A stretch of DNA of 64,000 bases from Bdellovibrio bacteriovorus (GTDB lineage Bacteria; Bdellovibrionota; Bdellovibrionia; Bdellovibrionales; Bdellovibrionaceae): contig NZ_LUKE01000001.1 in assembly GCF_001592735.1 (NCBI RefSeq), positions 62,001 to 126,000 of the forward strand, written 5' to 3'. Below are positions 36,027-44,484 of this stretch, one piece after another. Position 1 is the first letter of the stretch. The number at the start of each line of letters is the position of its first letter. The notes below the pieces were generated by a model that was not told the origin of the DNA, ran no database searches, and worked only from the letters and a program-made list of their open reading frames with translations. The translations under genes were made by a program, and so were the position numbers.

Positions 36027-36599
36027 ATGAAGACAGAACAACTCACTAATCGCATCTGGCTGACAAAAAAAGCACGAATGAATGCAGAAAATAGACTACT
36101 TAGAGTTGACTTTATTTTGTCGTACCTTTTGGTTTACTATAGTACTTCACTTGCCGCTCTTCAACTATCTCCCCTTTACTTTGAAATCAACAATGAGGGG
36201 CAGTTCAATTGGATCACTACCACAATGTCAATTTTTGTGCTTCTATTTTCTACAATTATGGCGAGCAGCAACTTTAAATTAAGAGCAGATAAAATGAAGT
36301 CCTCATATATTCTTCTTACGCAGCTAGAGTACGATTTATCGTATGGTTCAAGTGCTTCCGACATAGCAAGCAGATATACCTTAATTCTGGATAGAACTGA
36401 CAACCATTCGCAGAGAGACTACGAAAAAGCCCAACTCTGGTCAAAAGCTCACCCAGATGAGACCGTATTTTCAACAATATATAGACACCTAAAATATGCA
36501 GGGATAACGGCTGCCATCTATATTGTTGTAATCGCTAGTTTAGCTATTCCCTTCCTGTTACTAATAAAATTTATCTACCCAGAACTTAAGAATGTTTGA
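36027..36599 (+). CDS. SLATT-domain membrane effector
   Basis: A 190-aa membrane protein: TM helices about 27-47, 62-81 and 159-182, with a soluble helical segment between (LEYDLSYGSSASDIASRYTLILD). This matches the SLATT family (SMODS and SLOG-associating two-TM effector); I recall SLATT_5 as the branch linked to reverse transcriptases. SLATT proteins are expected to form pores or membrane-disrupting assemblies upon activation. It overlaps the RT gene by 8 bp, so it is translationally coupled. No clear SD; the candidate ncRNA ends 8 bp upstream. Confidence 0.8.
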   Translation: MKTEQLTNRIWLTKKARMNAENRLLRVDFILSYLLVYYSTSLAALQLSPLYFEINNEGQFNWITTTMSIFVLLFSTIMASSNFKLRADKMKSSYILLTQLEYDLSYGSSASDIASRYTLILDRTDNHSQRDYEKAQLWSKAHPDETVFSTIYRHLKYAGITAAIYIVVIASLAIPFLLLIKFIYPELKNV

Positions 36600-37917
36600 A
36601 GTTCTGAAAAAAATTTTTCTTAATAAAGTTCGTCACAAACCTACAGCAGGAATTGATCGCATCCGACCCGATCGATTCGAAAAAAATTTAGATTCAGAAC
36701 TGGAAACGATCTGCAAAAAAATAATGGAAGGCAGTTTCCGATTCCGGCCCTATAAGGAAGTTTTAATCAGTAAAGGAAAGGGCAAAGCTCCTCGAGTGGT
36801 CTCAATTCCTACCGTACGCGACAAATTGGTTCTAAACTGGCTTCTAATACACTTGCAAAATGAATTCAGAATTGATGACAATTTTGTGTACACAACAATC
36901 GATAAGGTTAGGTCAGCACTTCTATCTTCGAAATATTACTATTGCAAACTCGATATTTCCGGCTTTTACGACAATATAAATCACGATTTACTTTTGACCA
37001 GTTTGCAAGAAAAAATTAGCTCTAAAAATTTGATTGAGCTAACTAGCAAAGCCATAACCAATCCTACTACTCCACAAAACGCGAGAACTGATGAAACCAA
37101 CCGATTAGGTGTTCCACAGGGAATCCCTGTATCAAACTATCTCGCCAACTTCTTCGGAAAAAGAATAGATGTAGCTCTAGAAAACAACCCGGAGGTTTTT
37201 TATATCCGCTATGTCGACGACTTACTCTTACTTGCAGAAGATAAGGCTACACTAGAAAAATGTAAAAAAATTCTAACCGACAGAGTGCGCTCGGCTGGCC
37301 TCTTAGTAAATGGCGAAAAAACTCGCGAGGGTCACCTTCGAAGCACCGGTATCGACTTTCTGGGCTATCATTTTACATCACATACCGATGGGAAAGTTAA
37401 CCTCAGCGTCCGCCGCAGCTCCTATCAAAAACATTACTTATCAATTTTGAGAGTCTTTTCCCAATATGCTCGACAAAAGAAATCTCTCAAAGAAATAAAT
37501 ATGAAAAAATTTATTTGGGATTTAAACCTTAAGATTACGGGAGCCATCATTGATGGCGACCGCTATGGCTGGCTATTCTTTTTTTCACAAATAGATGAAT
37601 CTTGTCACCAGATTTTCGCGTTAGACGAGTTCGTGGATGCACAACTTAGAAAAAACGGCCTTTCGCGAAATGACCTCAAAATAAAAAGGCACTCAAGAAC
37701 ACTTAAAGAAATTAAAAAAAATCTAAAAAATACGGACTATATACCTAAAGATCATAACTTTAATGCTGATCAAAAAAGGAGTTTTCTGATTGAAGTATGC
37801 AATGTCTCAATAGAAGAAATAGGCCTAATGAGCGACGACCAGATAAACATCACCTTTAAAAAGGCTATCTACCTCGATGCTCGACAGCTCGAAAAAGACC
37901 GCGGATCAACCTCCTAG
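36592..37917 (+). CDS. Reverse transcriptase of a SLATT-associated defence system
   Basis: A 441-aa RT with all catalytic motifs: KLDISGFYDNI (Asp121), VPQGIPVSNYLANF (174-187) and RYVDD (206-210). After the palm and thumb comes an about 150-aa C-terminal helical part without a recognisable enzyme domain. It has no intron maturase, HNH or integrase domain, so it is not a group II intron RT. The retron VTG and NAxxH signatures were not seen. Best placed with the unknown-group/Abi defence RTs; a DRT10-like type is possible (from memory, unverified). It is likely to make cDNA from the upstream ncRNA. Confidence 0.9.
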   Translation: MFEVLKKIFLNKVRHKPTAGIDRIRPDRFEKNLDSELETICKKIMEGSFRFRPYKEVLISKGKGKAPRVVSIPTVRDKLVLNWLLIHLQNEFRIDDNFVYTTIDKVRSALLSSKYYYCKLDISGFYDNINHDLLLTSLQEKISSKNLIELTSKAITNPTTPQNARTDETNRLGVPQGIPVSNYLANFFGKRIDVALENNPEVFYIRYVDDLLLLAEDKATLEKCKKILTDRVRSAGLLVNGEKTREGHLRSTGIDFLGYHFTSHTDGKVNLSVRRSSYQKHYLSILRVFSQYARQKKSLKEINMKKFIWDLNLKITGAIIDGDRYGWLFFFSQIDESCHQIFALDEFVDAQLRKNGLSRNDLKIKRHSRTLKEIKKNLKNTDYIPKDHNFNADQKRSFLIEVCNVSIEEIGLMSDDQINITFKKAIYLDARQLEKDRGSTS

Positions 37918-38107
37918 ATAAAAAATTTGTTATTGGTTCAGAATATAAACTATTAGCAACCGATATTAGCCTCGCAATGCTCTTCCGAGTTATTCCACAT
38001 CACCGAATTGGCTCTTAGAAAGTCATTCAAAGGGAATCTCGTTCGTCGAGCCTAAGCGCAAGGCACTTTAATGCACTAGACACTTCTCTCACGACATAAT
38101 GCGAGGC

Positions 38108-38123
38108 GCCAAAATGGCTTTTT
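38108..38123 (+). terminator. Weak terminator-like hairpin after the RT gene
   Basis: GCCA-AAA-TGGC (4-bp stem) followed by TTTTT, 190 bp after the RT stop. Too short to be certain. Confidence 0.25.
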
Positions 38124-38161
38124 GATTGATAGTCAAGGCGATAGTCCTTAAAAGTTTCAAA

Positions 38162-38374
38162 ATGACCTCAACTATTTTGACCAATTTTGAGCTCCATCAG
38201 ATCGAAAGAAAAATCGAAGAGATTTTCGCCGTTCTCGATGATTTAGATCCAGAAGTTCTTGAGCACGCTGATAAATTGGCTCGTCATCATGAGATTCTGG
38301 ACCATTACGAAAGCCTTCTTAAGCTTTCGTATAAGAAGGCCCGAATCACGGAGAGTGGATTAAAGCTCGTTTAA
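38162..38374 (+). CDS. Small helical protein, 70 aa
   Basis: A 70-aa protein, probably helical (QIERKIEEIFAVLDDLDPEVLEH, then a basic tail). The start is weak: ATG at 38162 or TTG at 38126, neither with a strong SD. It is convergent with the methyltransferase fusion, overlapping by 4 bp. It may be a small accessory gene of the island. No family recognised. Confidence 0.4.
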   Translation: MTSTILTNFELHQIERKIEEIFAVLDDLDPEVLEHADKLARHHEILDHYESLLKLSYKKARITESGLKLV

Positions 38375-39939
38375 CCCGCTTCTACATGACGTTTTTTACG
38401 CACCGGCTTATTCCTCTTAGTTTCCAAGTTATCGATAGCTTTTTTTAATGCCTCCGCCTTCACTAAATCTTTAGCCCAATTTTTTGGTCTTTTCTCGAGA
38501 TATAACCTTTCAATTTCCTTTCCTTTGGTACTATCCAGAAGAAGCCCGCCGAATATATCCCGGCATTCCATCGCTACAATTTCAACTTTATTATCTCGTT
38601 TTTTTTCAGCAATGTATTCCTTGGCATCTTTGGAAAACTCCCACGCAACAAAAATACCCTTTTTCTTTTTACCCAATGCCCCAAAAAACCTTTGTAAATC
38701 TGGGCGACCGACTGAAGTTTTTTCGTAGTTCTTGATCTGGATCGGAGTTCCATCATCGGTCCATCCGTCAACTCCTTTGTCGCCAGATTTTCGATCATTC
38801 ACTTTCCAACCCTGAACTTCACAGACTTTTTCAGCGAATAAATGACCATTCATTTTTTTGAGTTCAATATCAGTTTGCGGAAGATTTTTGACTTCAAGTC
38901 TCATTTTTCCCTCTCGAATTGCTGGAACATCAAAGTACAATCGCTCGGTCATAATCTTCACAGATACAGGTGAAACGTCGCCCGTGATAAATGCCCTACC
39001 AAGGTCAGCACAAACTTTTGCAGTGGTTCCTCCGCCTCCAAAGCAATCAAGTACGATATCACCTTTGTTGGAAGCGCACTCGATAATCCTTTTAATTAAC
39101 GCCTCAGGTTTTTGAGTTGGATAGCCCAAACTCTCATCAGCTTTCGACCCGATGAGTTTAATATCATCCCAGATATCTGAAACAGCCACGCCTTTATTTT
39201 CTTCCAAATAATATTTCAAATTTGGAATACCATTCTTTGACCATACTATTAGCTTTTTCCTATCGTATTCTTCTAAATGTTTATGAATAGTAACCCAGTG
39301 AGCTCCCGATTTTCCACGTCTATTCGGGTCGACGCCCCTCCAAGGTTTCCCGGTTTCTCCATTCCTCTTTCCACTAACAAGCAACGGAACAAGTCGGTAT
39401 CGACCTTTGTGATCCGTGTAACGATAGTTTTTTAATGAACTTTCAGACAAGGCTTGCCTCTGAATGTGGTATGTATATTTATCTGATTTTGAATAGAAAA
39501 AGATTGTATCGTGAGCTCTTTTATAGATCCCATTGATACTTGAGGTGTTAGAACTTCGTTTCCATATGATTTCATTCCGAAAATTATTTTCTCCGAAGAC
39601 ATCATCGAGGACACATCTCAACCGATGAGATGCATGCCAGTCACAATGTAGAAAAATACTTCCAGTCTTTTTTAATTTTTGATGGATGAGCTCAACTCTT
39701 GGCCTCATCCATTCAATATAATGGGAAATCCCGCCCGCGAAGCGATCACCGAATGAACGGACTTCGTATCCATTGCCCCAAATAATTTCATACTGCTTAT
39801 TAGAAAAAAAGGGCGGGTCGATGTAACATAGATCAACACTTTCGTCTTCGAGTTGCTTAAGCCATTCAAGGTTATCTCCACAAATAATATAATTTCCGGC
39901 CTTATCGTTCCTAAAAGCCCACGCCCCCTTTACACCCAT
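38371..39939 (-). CDS. DNA methyltransferase fused to Mrr-like nuclease
   Basis: A 522-aa protein. Residues 1-345 are a beta-class amino-methyltransferase: catalytic motif IV DPPF (41-44) comes before SAM motif I DCFGGGGTT (298-306), with the target-recognition region between. Residues about 365-470 resemble the Mrr/PD-(D/E)xK core: GDKGVDGW ... PIQIKNY (D, QxK). One polypeptide thus combines modification and cleavage, as in type IIG or IIS-like enzymes. No separate R, M or S gene is near. Start ATG follows a weak site. Target sequence cannot be read. Confidence 0.8.
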   Translation of the reverse strand: MGVKGAWAFRNDKAGNYIICGDNLEWLKQLEDESVDLCYIDPPFFSNKQYEIIWGNGYEVRSFGDRFAGGISHYIEWMRPRVELIHQKLKKTGSIFLHCDWHASHRLRCVLDDVFGENNFRNEIIWKRSSNTSSINGIYKRAHDTIFFYSKSDKYTYHIQRQALSESSLKNYRYTDHKGRYRLVPLLVSGKRNGETGKPWRGVDPNRRGKSGAHWVTIHKHLEEYDRKKLIVWSKNGIPNLKYYLEENKGVAVSDIWDDIKLIGSKADESLGYPTQKPEALIKRIIECASNKGDIVLDCFGGGGTTAKVCADLGRAFITGDVSPVSVKIMTERLYFDVPAIREGKMRLEVKNLPQTDIELKKMNGHLFAEKVCEVQGWKVNDRKSGDKGVDGWTDDGTPIQIKNYEKTSVGRPDLQRFFGALGKKKKGIFVAWEFSKDAKEYIAEKKRDNKVEIVAMECRDIFGGLLLDSTKGKEIERLYLEKRPKNWAKDLVKAEALKKAIDNLETKRNKPVRKKRHVEAG

Positions 39940-40030
39940 TCAAACTCTCCCCAATTTAGTAATTAATCATTAGTTTATTTCTAATCAAATTTTGTTTGTT
40001 TTTTTGAAAGCCAGCTAGTGTTTTCAAAAA

Positions 40031-40088
40031 GGCAGGTCCTCTTAGATTTGAGCAGGGGAAGTTATTTCCTCTGCTCAAATAGGCCTGC
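40031..40088 (+). ncRNA. Long hairpin, candidate structured RNA
   Basis: TTTGAGCAGGGGAA (40047-40060) pairs with TTCCTCTGCTCAAA (40066-40079): 14 bp with one G-U, 5-nt loop. An outer GCAGG/CCTGC (40032-40036 with 40084-40088) extends the stem. No U-tract follows. A second hairpin, GTCCGG/CCGGAC, is at 40107-40128. Function unknown; could be an RNA, a protein-binding site or an island-end structure. Confidence 0.45.
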
Positions 40089-40331
40089 AAACATTTTAGT
40101 TAGAAAGTCCGGGCACATTTTTCCGGACATGTAGATTCTTTGACGATCCGTTAGGTTGAGGGCAGATTATCTCCCGAGAAAATCCCACGTCTTCAATGGG
40201 TGGGGCACGACGCTCGCTAATTTAAAAATAGCTATCCCATCTTAATGCGCTTGGAAGTTGTCTAAACTTAGCAGAGGGAGTTTAAATTACAATAAACTGC
40301 ATGAGAACTAGAGAAGCAAAGATGCGAAAAC

Positions 40332-40357
40332 AAAAAAACCCGCCTTCCAGCGGGTTT
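40332..40357 (-). terminator. Intrinsic terminator of tRNA-Met
   Basis: On the minus strand AACCCGC and GCGGGTT pair around a 6-nt loop, followed by TTTTTG. It lies 65 bp downstream of the tRNA 3' end. Confidence 0.85.
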
Positions 40358-40421
40358 AATATTTCACTCAGAGGCTCATTTCCGGTGAAACTTCCTTCGA
40401 TTCACGATCGAAGAACAAAAT

Positions 40422-40498
<77 letters not shown>

Positions 40499-40534
40499 AC
40501 ACGAACGCTTATCTTTTGAATTTGCGTAGGAATG

Positions 40535-40563
40535 TTTTTAGGGTTTGGGGCGCGTTATGTCAA
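40535..40563 (-). promoter_or_regulatory. Probable sigma-70 promoter of tRNA-Met
   Basis: On the minus strand TTGACA (40558-40563) and TAAAAA (40535-40540) are 17 bp apart, 36 bp upstream of the mature tRNA 5' end. A short leader would be removed by RNase P. Confidence 0.5.
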
Positions 40564-40689
40564 TAATGGGCTTTGCGTTAAGTACACTTTTTTAAGTGAT
40601 TGCCCAATAAATTAGCTCTTTCACCCCTCCCCAGACCTTCCTATATTGGATTTGGCTTTAGGGACGCCGTCATTTATGAATATAACTAT

Positions 40690-41196
40690 ATGAAAAAGAC
40701 CCTGCTTCTAACTATGTCCCTGTGCCTTTTACTTTCAGCCTGCGCCACGGACTATAAAGGACCGCTTCCGGATTTAAATAAAAAAGGCCCTGCGGCCCAA
40801 GAAGAATTCCGTCAGTTTTACATCAACGACGACTTTTGGGATCAAGCCGCCTTTTACCAAATGGGACCAAACAAAGAACAATATTGGCTAAAATCTATGG
40901 AGCCCGTCCTGGAACACGTGTCTCCCGAAAGCAGGGCGCGCTTAGAAAAAGCTTATAAACTGCAACTGGCTTCGCAAATTTTAATCTGGGGTGCTGTTGC
41001 CGCCATTTTCTTAATCCCCACCCAAGATGATGCTCAGACCAAATCACAGCTATGGGGCGCATATTTTGTGGGGTTTGGCGGATCTGTCGCCACGGGAATG
41101 ATGTCAGCCCATGAACGTGCAGAGGCCGCCAAAATCTATAACCGCGACCTAAAAAACAAACTCATCCCCGACGTGAATCTGACTTGGAGCTTTTAA
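40690..41196 (+). CDS. Lipoprotein of unknown function
   Basis: A 168-aa lipoprotein (LLSAC lipobox); the ATG at 40690 is chosen to open it. The C-terminal half has a hydrophobic helix (ILIWGAVAAIFLI) and a glycine-rich segment (YFVGFGGSVATGMM), possibly membrane-embedded. No known domain. Confidence 0.6.
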   Translation: MKKTLLLTMSLCLLLSACATDYKGPLPDLNKKGPAAQEEFRQFYINDDFWDQAAFYQMGPNKEQYWLKSMEPVLEHVSPESRARLEKAYKLQLASQILIWGAVAAIFLIPTQDDAQTKSQLWGAYFVGFGGSVATGMMSAHERAEAAKIYNRDLKNKLIPDVNLTWSF

Positions 41197-41276
41197 GCCC
41201 ATCCCACCGTCAAATGACAAACTGACTTTTGATTATTGCAGACTAAAATAAAGACTTCTTTTCGCAGGAGGTCTTT

Positions 41277-41963
41277 ATGGCATGGAATCCAGTTGGCAAT
41301 GACACCGGAGTTTTCATTCACGAATACCAAGTCGAAGAATACGGGCGCACCAACTGTGTCGCCGTAAAAACCCCGAAAGGGTTGCTGATTTTAAGTCCTT
41401 CGCAAAAAACTTCGCCCGAAGATTTTGAATGGGTGCGTGCTCAAGGTGGTGTTGCCGGATTTGTAGCCCCCCACGGAGGGCACACCTTGGGATTTGCAGA
41501 ATGGGTGAAGCAATTCCCCAACTGCCCCATTTACACCGCCCCCGGATCCATCCCACGCATTAAAGAAGTCACACACCTTCATGCCCGGTCGATTGTGGAA
41601 ATCGCAAACCTGGATGAAACTGTGCGCTGGATTGTGCCGGAAGGTTCTAAAAACGACAGCCTGCTTTTAGAAGTGCGTCGTGGCGCGCGGCCCGTGGTTT
41701 ATATTAACGAAACATTGGCGGATCTTGAAAAACAACCAGGGCATAATTTTTTATCGCGCCTGTTTTTTAAGCTTTTGGGATTGCATGAAGGCTTTAGTGT
41801 TAACCGCGCGTATTTAAGAATTTACGTCAAAGACACGCAAACTTTGCGCGATGAAACTTTGCAGCTTTTAAAATCAAATCCTTACGTGATTTTGGCTCAC
41901 GGCCCCGTGCGGTCTTCGGCGCAAGACCTGCAAAGATCAAAGGAATTGCTGGCACAAATCTAG
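41277..41963 (+). CDS. DUF4336-like protein (MBL-fold related)
   Basis: A 228-aa soluble protein. VAPHGGHTLGFAEWVKQFPN followed by IYTAPGS resembles DUF4336 and degenerate metallo-beta-lactamase-fold proteins, where a metal site may be partly lost. AGGAGG is 7 bp before the ATG. Its 3' end overlaps the convergent AIPR gene by 4 bp. Function unknown. Confidence 0.5.
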   Translation: MAWNPVGNDTGVFIHEYQVEEYGRTNCVAVKTPKGLLILSPSQKTSPEDFEWVRAQGGVAGFVAPHGGHTLGFAEWVKQFPNCPIYTAPGSIPRIKEVTHLHARSIVEIANLDETVRWIVPEGSKNDSLLLEVRRGARPVVYINETLADLEKQPGHNFLSRLFFKLLGLHEGFSVNRAYLRIYVKDTQTLRDETLQLLKSNPYVILAHGPVRSSAQDLQRSKELLAQI

Positions 41964-43744
41964 GCCTCGTTTTTCTCTTGGCTTACATAGGCTCTGATGT
42001 CGTCCATAAGGTGACTAGAAACCATCCATCCACCCACATTAAAATGCGTTATAGTTTCACCGGATTGCCTATCAATAAAAGTCGAAATCAGATTAGGATT
42101 TTTCCTCTCTCCGAACGAAATAAATGCCTCCCAATCGTGAGTCAGTGCCTTAACGGCGCTGGAAGCTACTTCCTTATATTCAGAAATATTGTGAGGTTTG
42201 TATTTCTCGATCAAAAATAGTAGCTTCACAAAAGTCCCGCGCTTCCTGTGAATAGATACCGTGTTGGTCATACCTAAAAGACATAAATATCCGAAATAAA
42301 TTCGATCGAGAGAATCAAGATCACCCACTAGCTGCTCAACATCATCAAAACGCAAGAATGGCCTTTTACCCGTACAATTAGATATACGTCCAAGGGACGC
42401 ATAGTACAATCGAACTAAAAGATTTCGCTCGATGACCTGCTCGTCGGCTATGTATCCATTAGAAATTCCGTCTCCGAACTCACCTCTTTTCCTCTCAAAT
42501 AGCAGGCCAAAACGATCATATATTACTCGCTGCAACTCAATAATTTTCTTCTCGTTTGATCTCCGATCTGCGGAGCTAACGGTGGTTTGTTGATTTGTAG
42601 CAGTCGATATTTTATCTATCAATTGAACCGCTGAATTTTCAAACTCACTTCCCAGGGGATTATTCAAAGTAATAATTTTGACCAAAACCTCCTTGTTTTC
42701 AAAGATCTTTTCAGCTTTCGAGTAGTCATTTTCTTGAAGTAACTTACTTAAGGTATATGCGGTCTGCCCTCCATTAATAATTTGAGGATTTTTTAGCATC
42801 AATTTCGCCTTACTTTTTTGGCCAATGCGCTCATTGATCGAAGTTTCGTTCGAAACAAAAGTTATTCCGTTATTGAAGAGTGCAAACTCATTAGTTTCCT
42901 GAGATACAATTGTATCTCTAATAGCTATGTTTACCTTTTTCCCTTCAAGCTCTAAATAACTACGAGGATTAAATTTCAATATTGAATTTTTATACTTAGT
43001 CAGAATTTTGGCAATTTCAATTGTAGGAACGAACAAAACGGTAATTTCGGCCTCCCCTAAAGAGGTATTTACCGGATAGCTAATCTTAGATCCTGCATTT
43101 TTATTGCTCAAGTCAATCTGAATACTTAAATCGGATGCATTAAAAAATGTCCCCGATATCACAGGAAACACCAAACGCTGGTAACACTTATCAAAATCAA
43201 AAATTATAACTGGCAACTTGCCAAATAGCTTGTTGGCAACTAATTTTAAGCCTTTGTCGACATTTGCTATCAAAATCACCTGATATTTGTATCTGGCAAC
43301 ATCCTCAATTTTTCCTATCTCTCGAACCAATTGAAGAACTTTTCCAGAATAGTCATTGCCTTTTTCGTCAGTTGTTTCCCCATTCAATATTCGATCTACA
43401 TCCATAGAAAGCAACTCTTCTAAGGTAATATGTTTTTGCTCAAAATTACTTTGGCTTGTTCTAAATTTGGACTGTATTAAGGAAATTACTTTTTTATCCG
43501 TATCAATGTAGTACCCATCTATTCCGCCATCTTGCGTACCATCTGTAATAAAATGCTCTCTTTCGGTGAAGTCCAAAATGCCATGGCTCACTAATAAATA
43601 TAAATGGATGAAGGCACGAGATCTTGCCTGATTAACTTTCTCTATATCCGCTTTGTCGGGTTGGTATTTTTGTTTGAATTTTGTTTCAATAGATTCATCT
43701 CGAATCTTATCCAAGATATTAAGGAGAGTTTGATATTTACTCAT
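41960..43744 (-). CDS. AIPR abortive-infection phage-resistance protein
   Basis: A 594-aa protein; the ATG at 43744 has GGAGG 5 bp upstream. The N-terminal domain (residues about 65-95; DGTQDGGIDGYYID ... LIQSKFR) has the D-x(n)-QxK pattern of Mrr-like PD-(D/E)xK nucleases, and the middle carries the AIPR hallmark INGGQTAYTL and FALFNNGITF. AIPR proteins give phage resistance by abortive infection; the mechanism is poorly known. It sits alone between backbone genes, AT-richer than they are. Confidence 0.85.
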   Translation of the reverse strand: MSKYQTLLNILDKIRDESIETKFKQKYQPDKADIEKVNQARSRAFIHLYLLVSHGILDFTEREHFITDGTQDGGIDGYYIDTDKKVISLIQSKFRTSQSNFEQKHITLEELLSMDVDRILNGETTDEKGNDYSGKVLQLVREIGKIEDVARYKYQVILIANVDKGLKLVANKLFGKLPVIIFDFDKCYQRLVFPVISGTFFNASDLSIQIDLSNKNAGSKISYPVNTSLGEAEITVLFVPTIEIAKILTKYKNSILKFNPRSYLELEGKKVNIAIRDTIVSQETNEFALFNNGITFVSNETSINERIGQKSKAKLMLKNPQIINGGQTAYTLSKLLQENDYSKAEKIFENKEVLVKIITLNNPLGSEFENSAVQLIDKISTATNQQTTVSSADRRSNEKKIIELQRVIYDRFGLLFERKRGEFGDGISNGYIADEQVIERNLLVRLYYASLGRISNCTGKRPFLRFDDVEQLVGDLDSLDRIYFGYLCLLGMTNTVSIHRKRGTFVKLLFLIEKYKPHNISEYKEVASSAVKALTHDWEAFISFGERKNPNLISTFIDRQSGETITHFNVGGWMVSSHLMDDIRAYVSQEKNEA

Positions 43745-43969
43745 TGATGCCTCCAACTACCATATCGCAATTAACAAATGGATCTGACTTTATACATTAT
43801 TTTATGTTTATTACATTTTTTAACGCAAAGAGGTTTTTCATATTCCAAGAGACCAACGACAAAGGTCGATTTAAGAATTCTTCCCAAAGAGACCGACAAA
43901 AATATGACCCGCCTCAGCGCTTTAATGACTTCACAAAACCCAGACACGGCTGGTATGATTGAAAAAGAT

Positions 43970-44482
43970 ATGAGAAATGATGGGTTGAAATCGTCAAAAA
44001 TTCTTTTACTTTCTGCCTTAACACTAACTAATGGTTTTTTGGTCAGCTGCAGTCTTTTTGATAAAAAACCACCCGCTCACACCCGCATGGCTCAGATCAC
44101 AAAGCAGAAAGTCTTTTTTGCTAATTCTGACGCCGTTTGGAGAGCCGCGCACAACGTGATCAAGTACCCCATCGCCGTGGAAAACCAAGACAACGGCGTG
44201 ATGGAAACAGAATACATCAAAGGCATTGATGGATGGCTTGCGCCGGGGGAACAACGCTCCCCTTCAAGTGGGATTCGTTACAAGCTGACCCTGACCTTTG
44301 CTAAAGGGAAGGCCGATGGACGCGATTCCACGCGAGTTACGATCGACAAAAAAATGGAAATTTTAAGGGACTTCTTTTCTGAACCAGAAACGATGGAAAC
44401 AGACGGCTTAGAAGAAAAAATCATCTTTTACCGTATCGAGCGCGAGCTTGTGATCGCCGACGCCTTGAAACGCGCCAATTAA
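43970..44482 (+). CDS. BamC-like lipoprotein
   Basis: About 170 aa with a lipoprotein signal (LVSC lipobox). The body, FANSDAVWRAAHNVIKYPIAVE ... VMETEYIKG, resembles BamC (NlpB/DapX) of the outer-membrane beta-barrel assembly machine. The ATG at 43970 is a choice among in-frame starts (43904, 43925, 43955), with no strong SD. The 225-bp gap upstream holds the divergent promoters. Confidence 0.6.
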   Translation: MRNDGLKSSKILLLSALTLTNGFLVSCSLFDKKPPAHTRMAQITKQKVFFANSDAVWRAAHNVIKYPIAVENQDNGVMETEYIKGIDGWLAPGEQRSPSSGIRYKLTLTFAKGKADGRDSTRVTIDKKMEILRDFFSEPETMETDGLEEKIIFYRIERELVIADALKRAN

Positions 44483-44484
44483 TC

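Larger units (their letters stand above)
39940..40421. other. 482-bp gene-free region with hairpins at the island's right edge
   Basis: No protein gene. It holds the promoter of the methyltransferase fusion, two prominent hairpins (40031-40088 and 40107-40128) and the terminator and spacer of the tRNA. A mobile-element end, transposase or direct repeat was not found. Confidence 0.45.

Noticed and set aside
35873-36055. 60-aa minus-strand frame over the ncRNA candidate
   Set aside because: No ribosome site or protein-like composition; better explained by the structured RNA.
36592-37917. Retron or group II intron RT
   Set aside because: No maturase/HNH domains, no VTG or NAxxH seen, and a SLATT gene overlaps it.
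40103-40114. GAAAGTCCGGGC resembles the conserved 5' part of RNase P RNA
   Set aside because: The rest of RNase P RNA (AGAGTAACGG-like and 3' conserved ACAGAA regions) is missing and the sequence folds back on itself at once.
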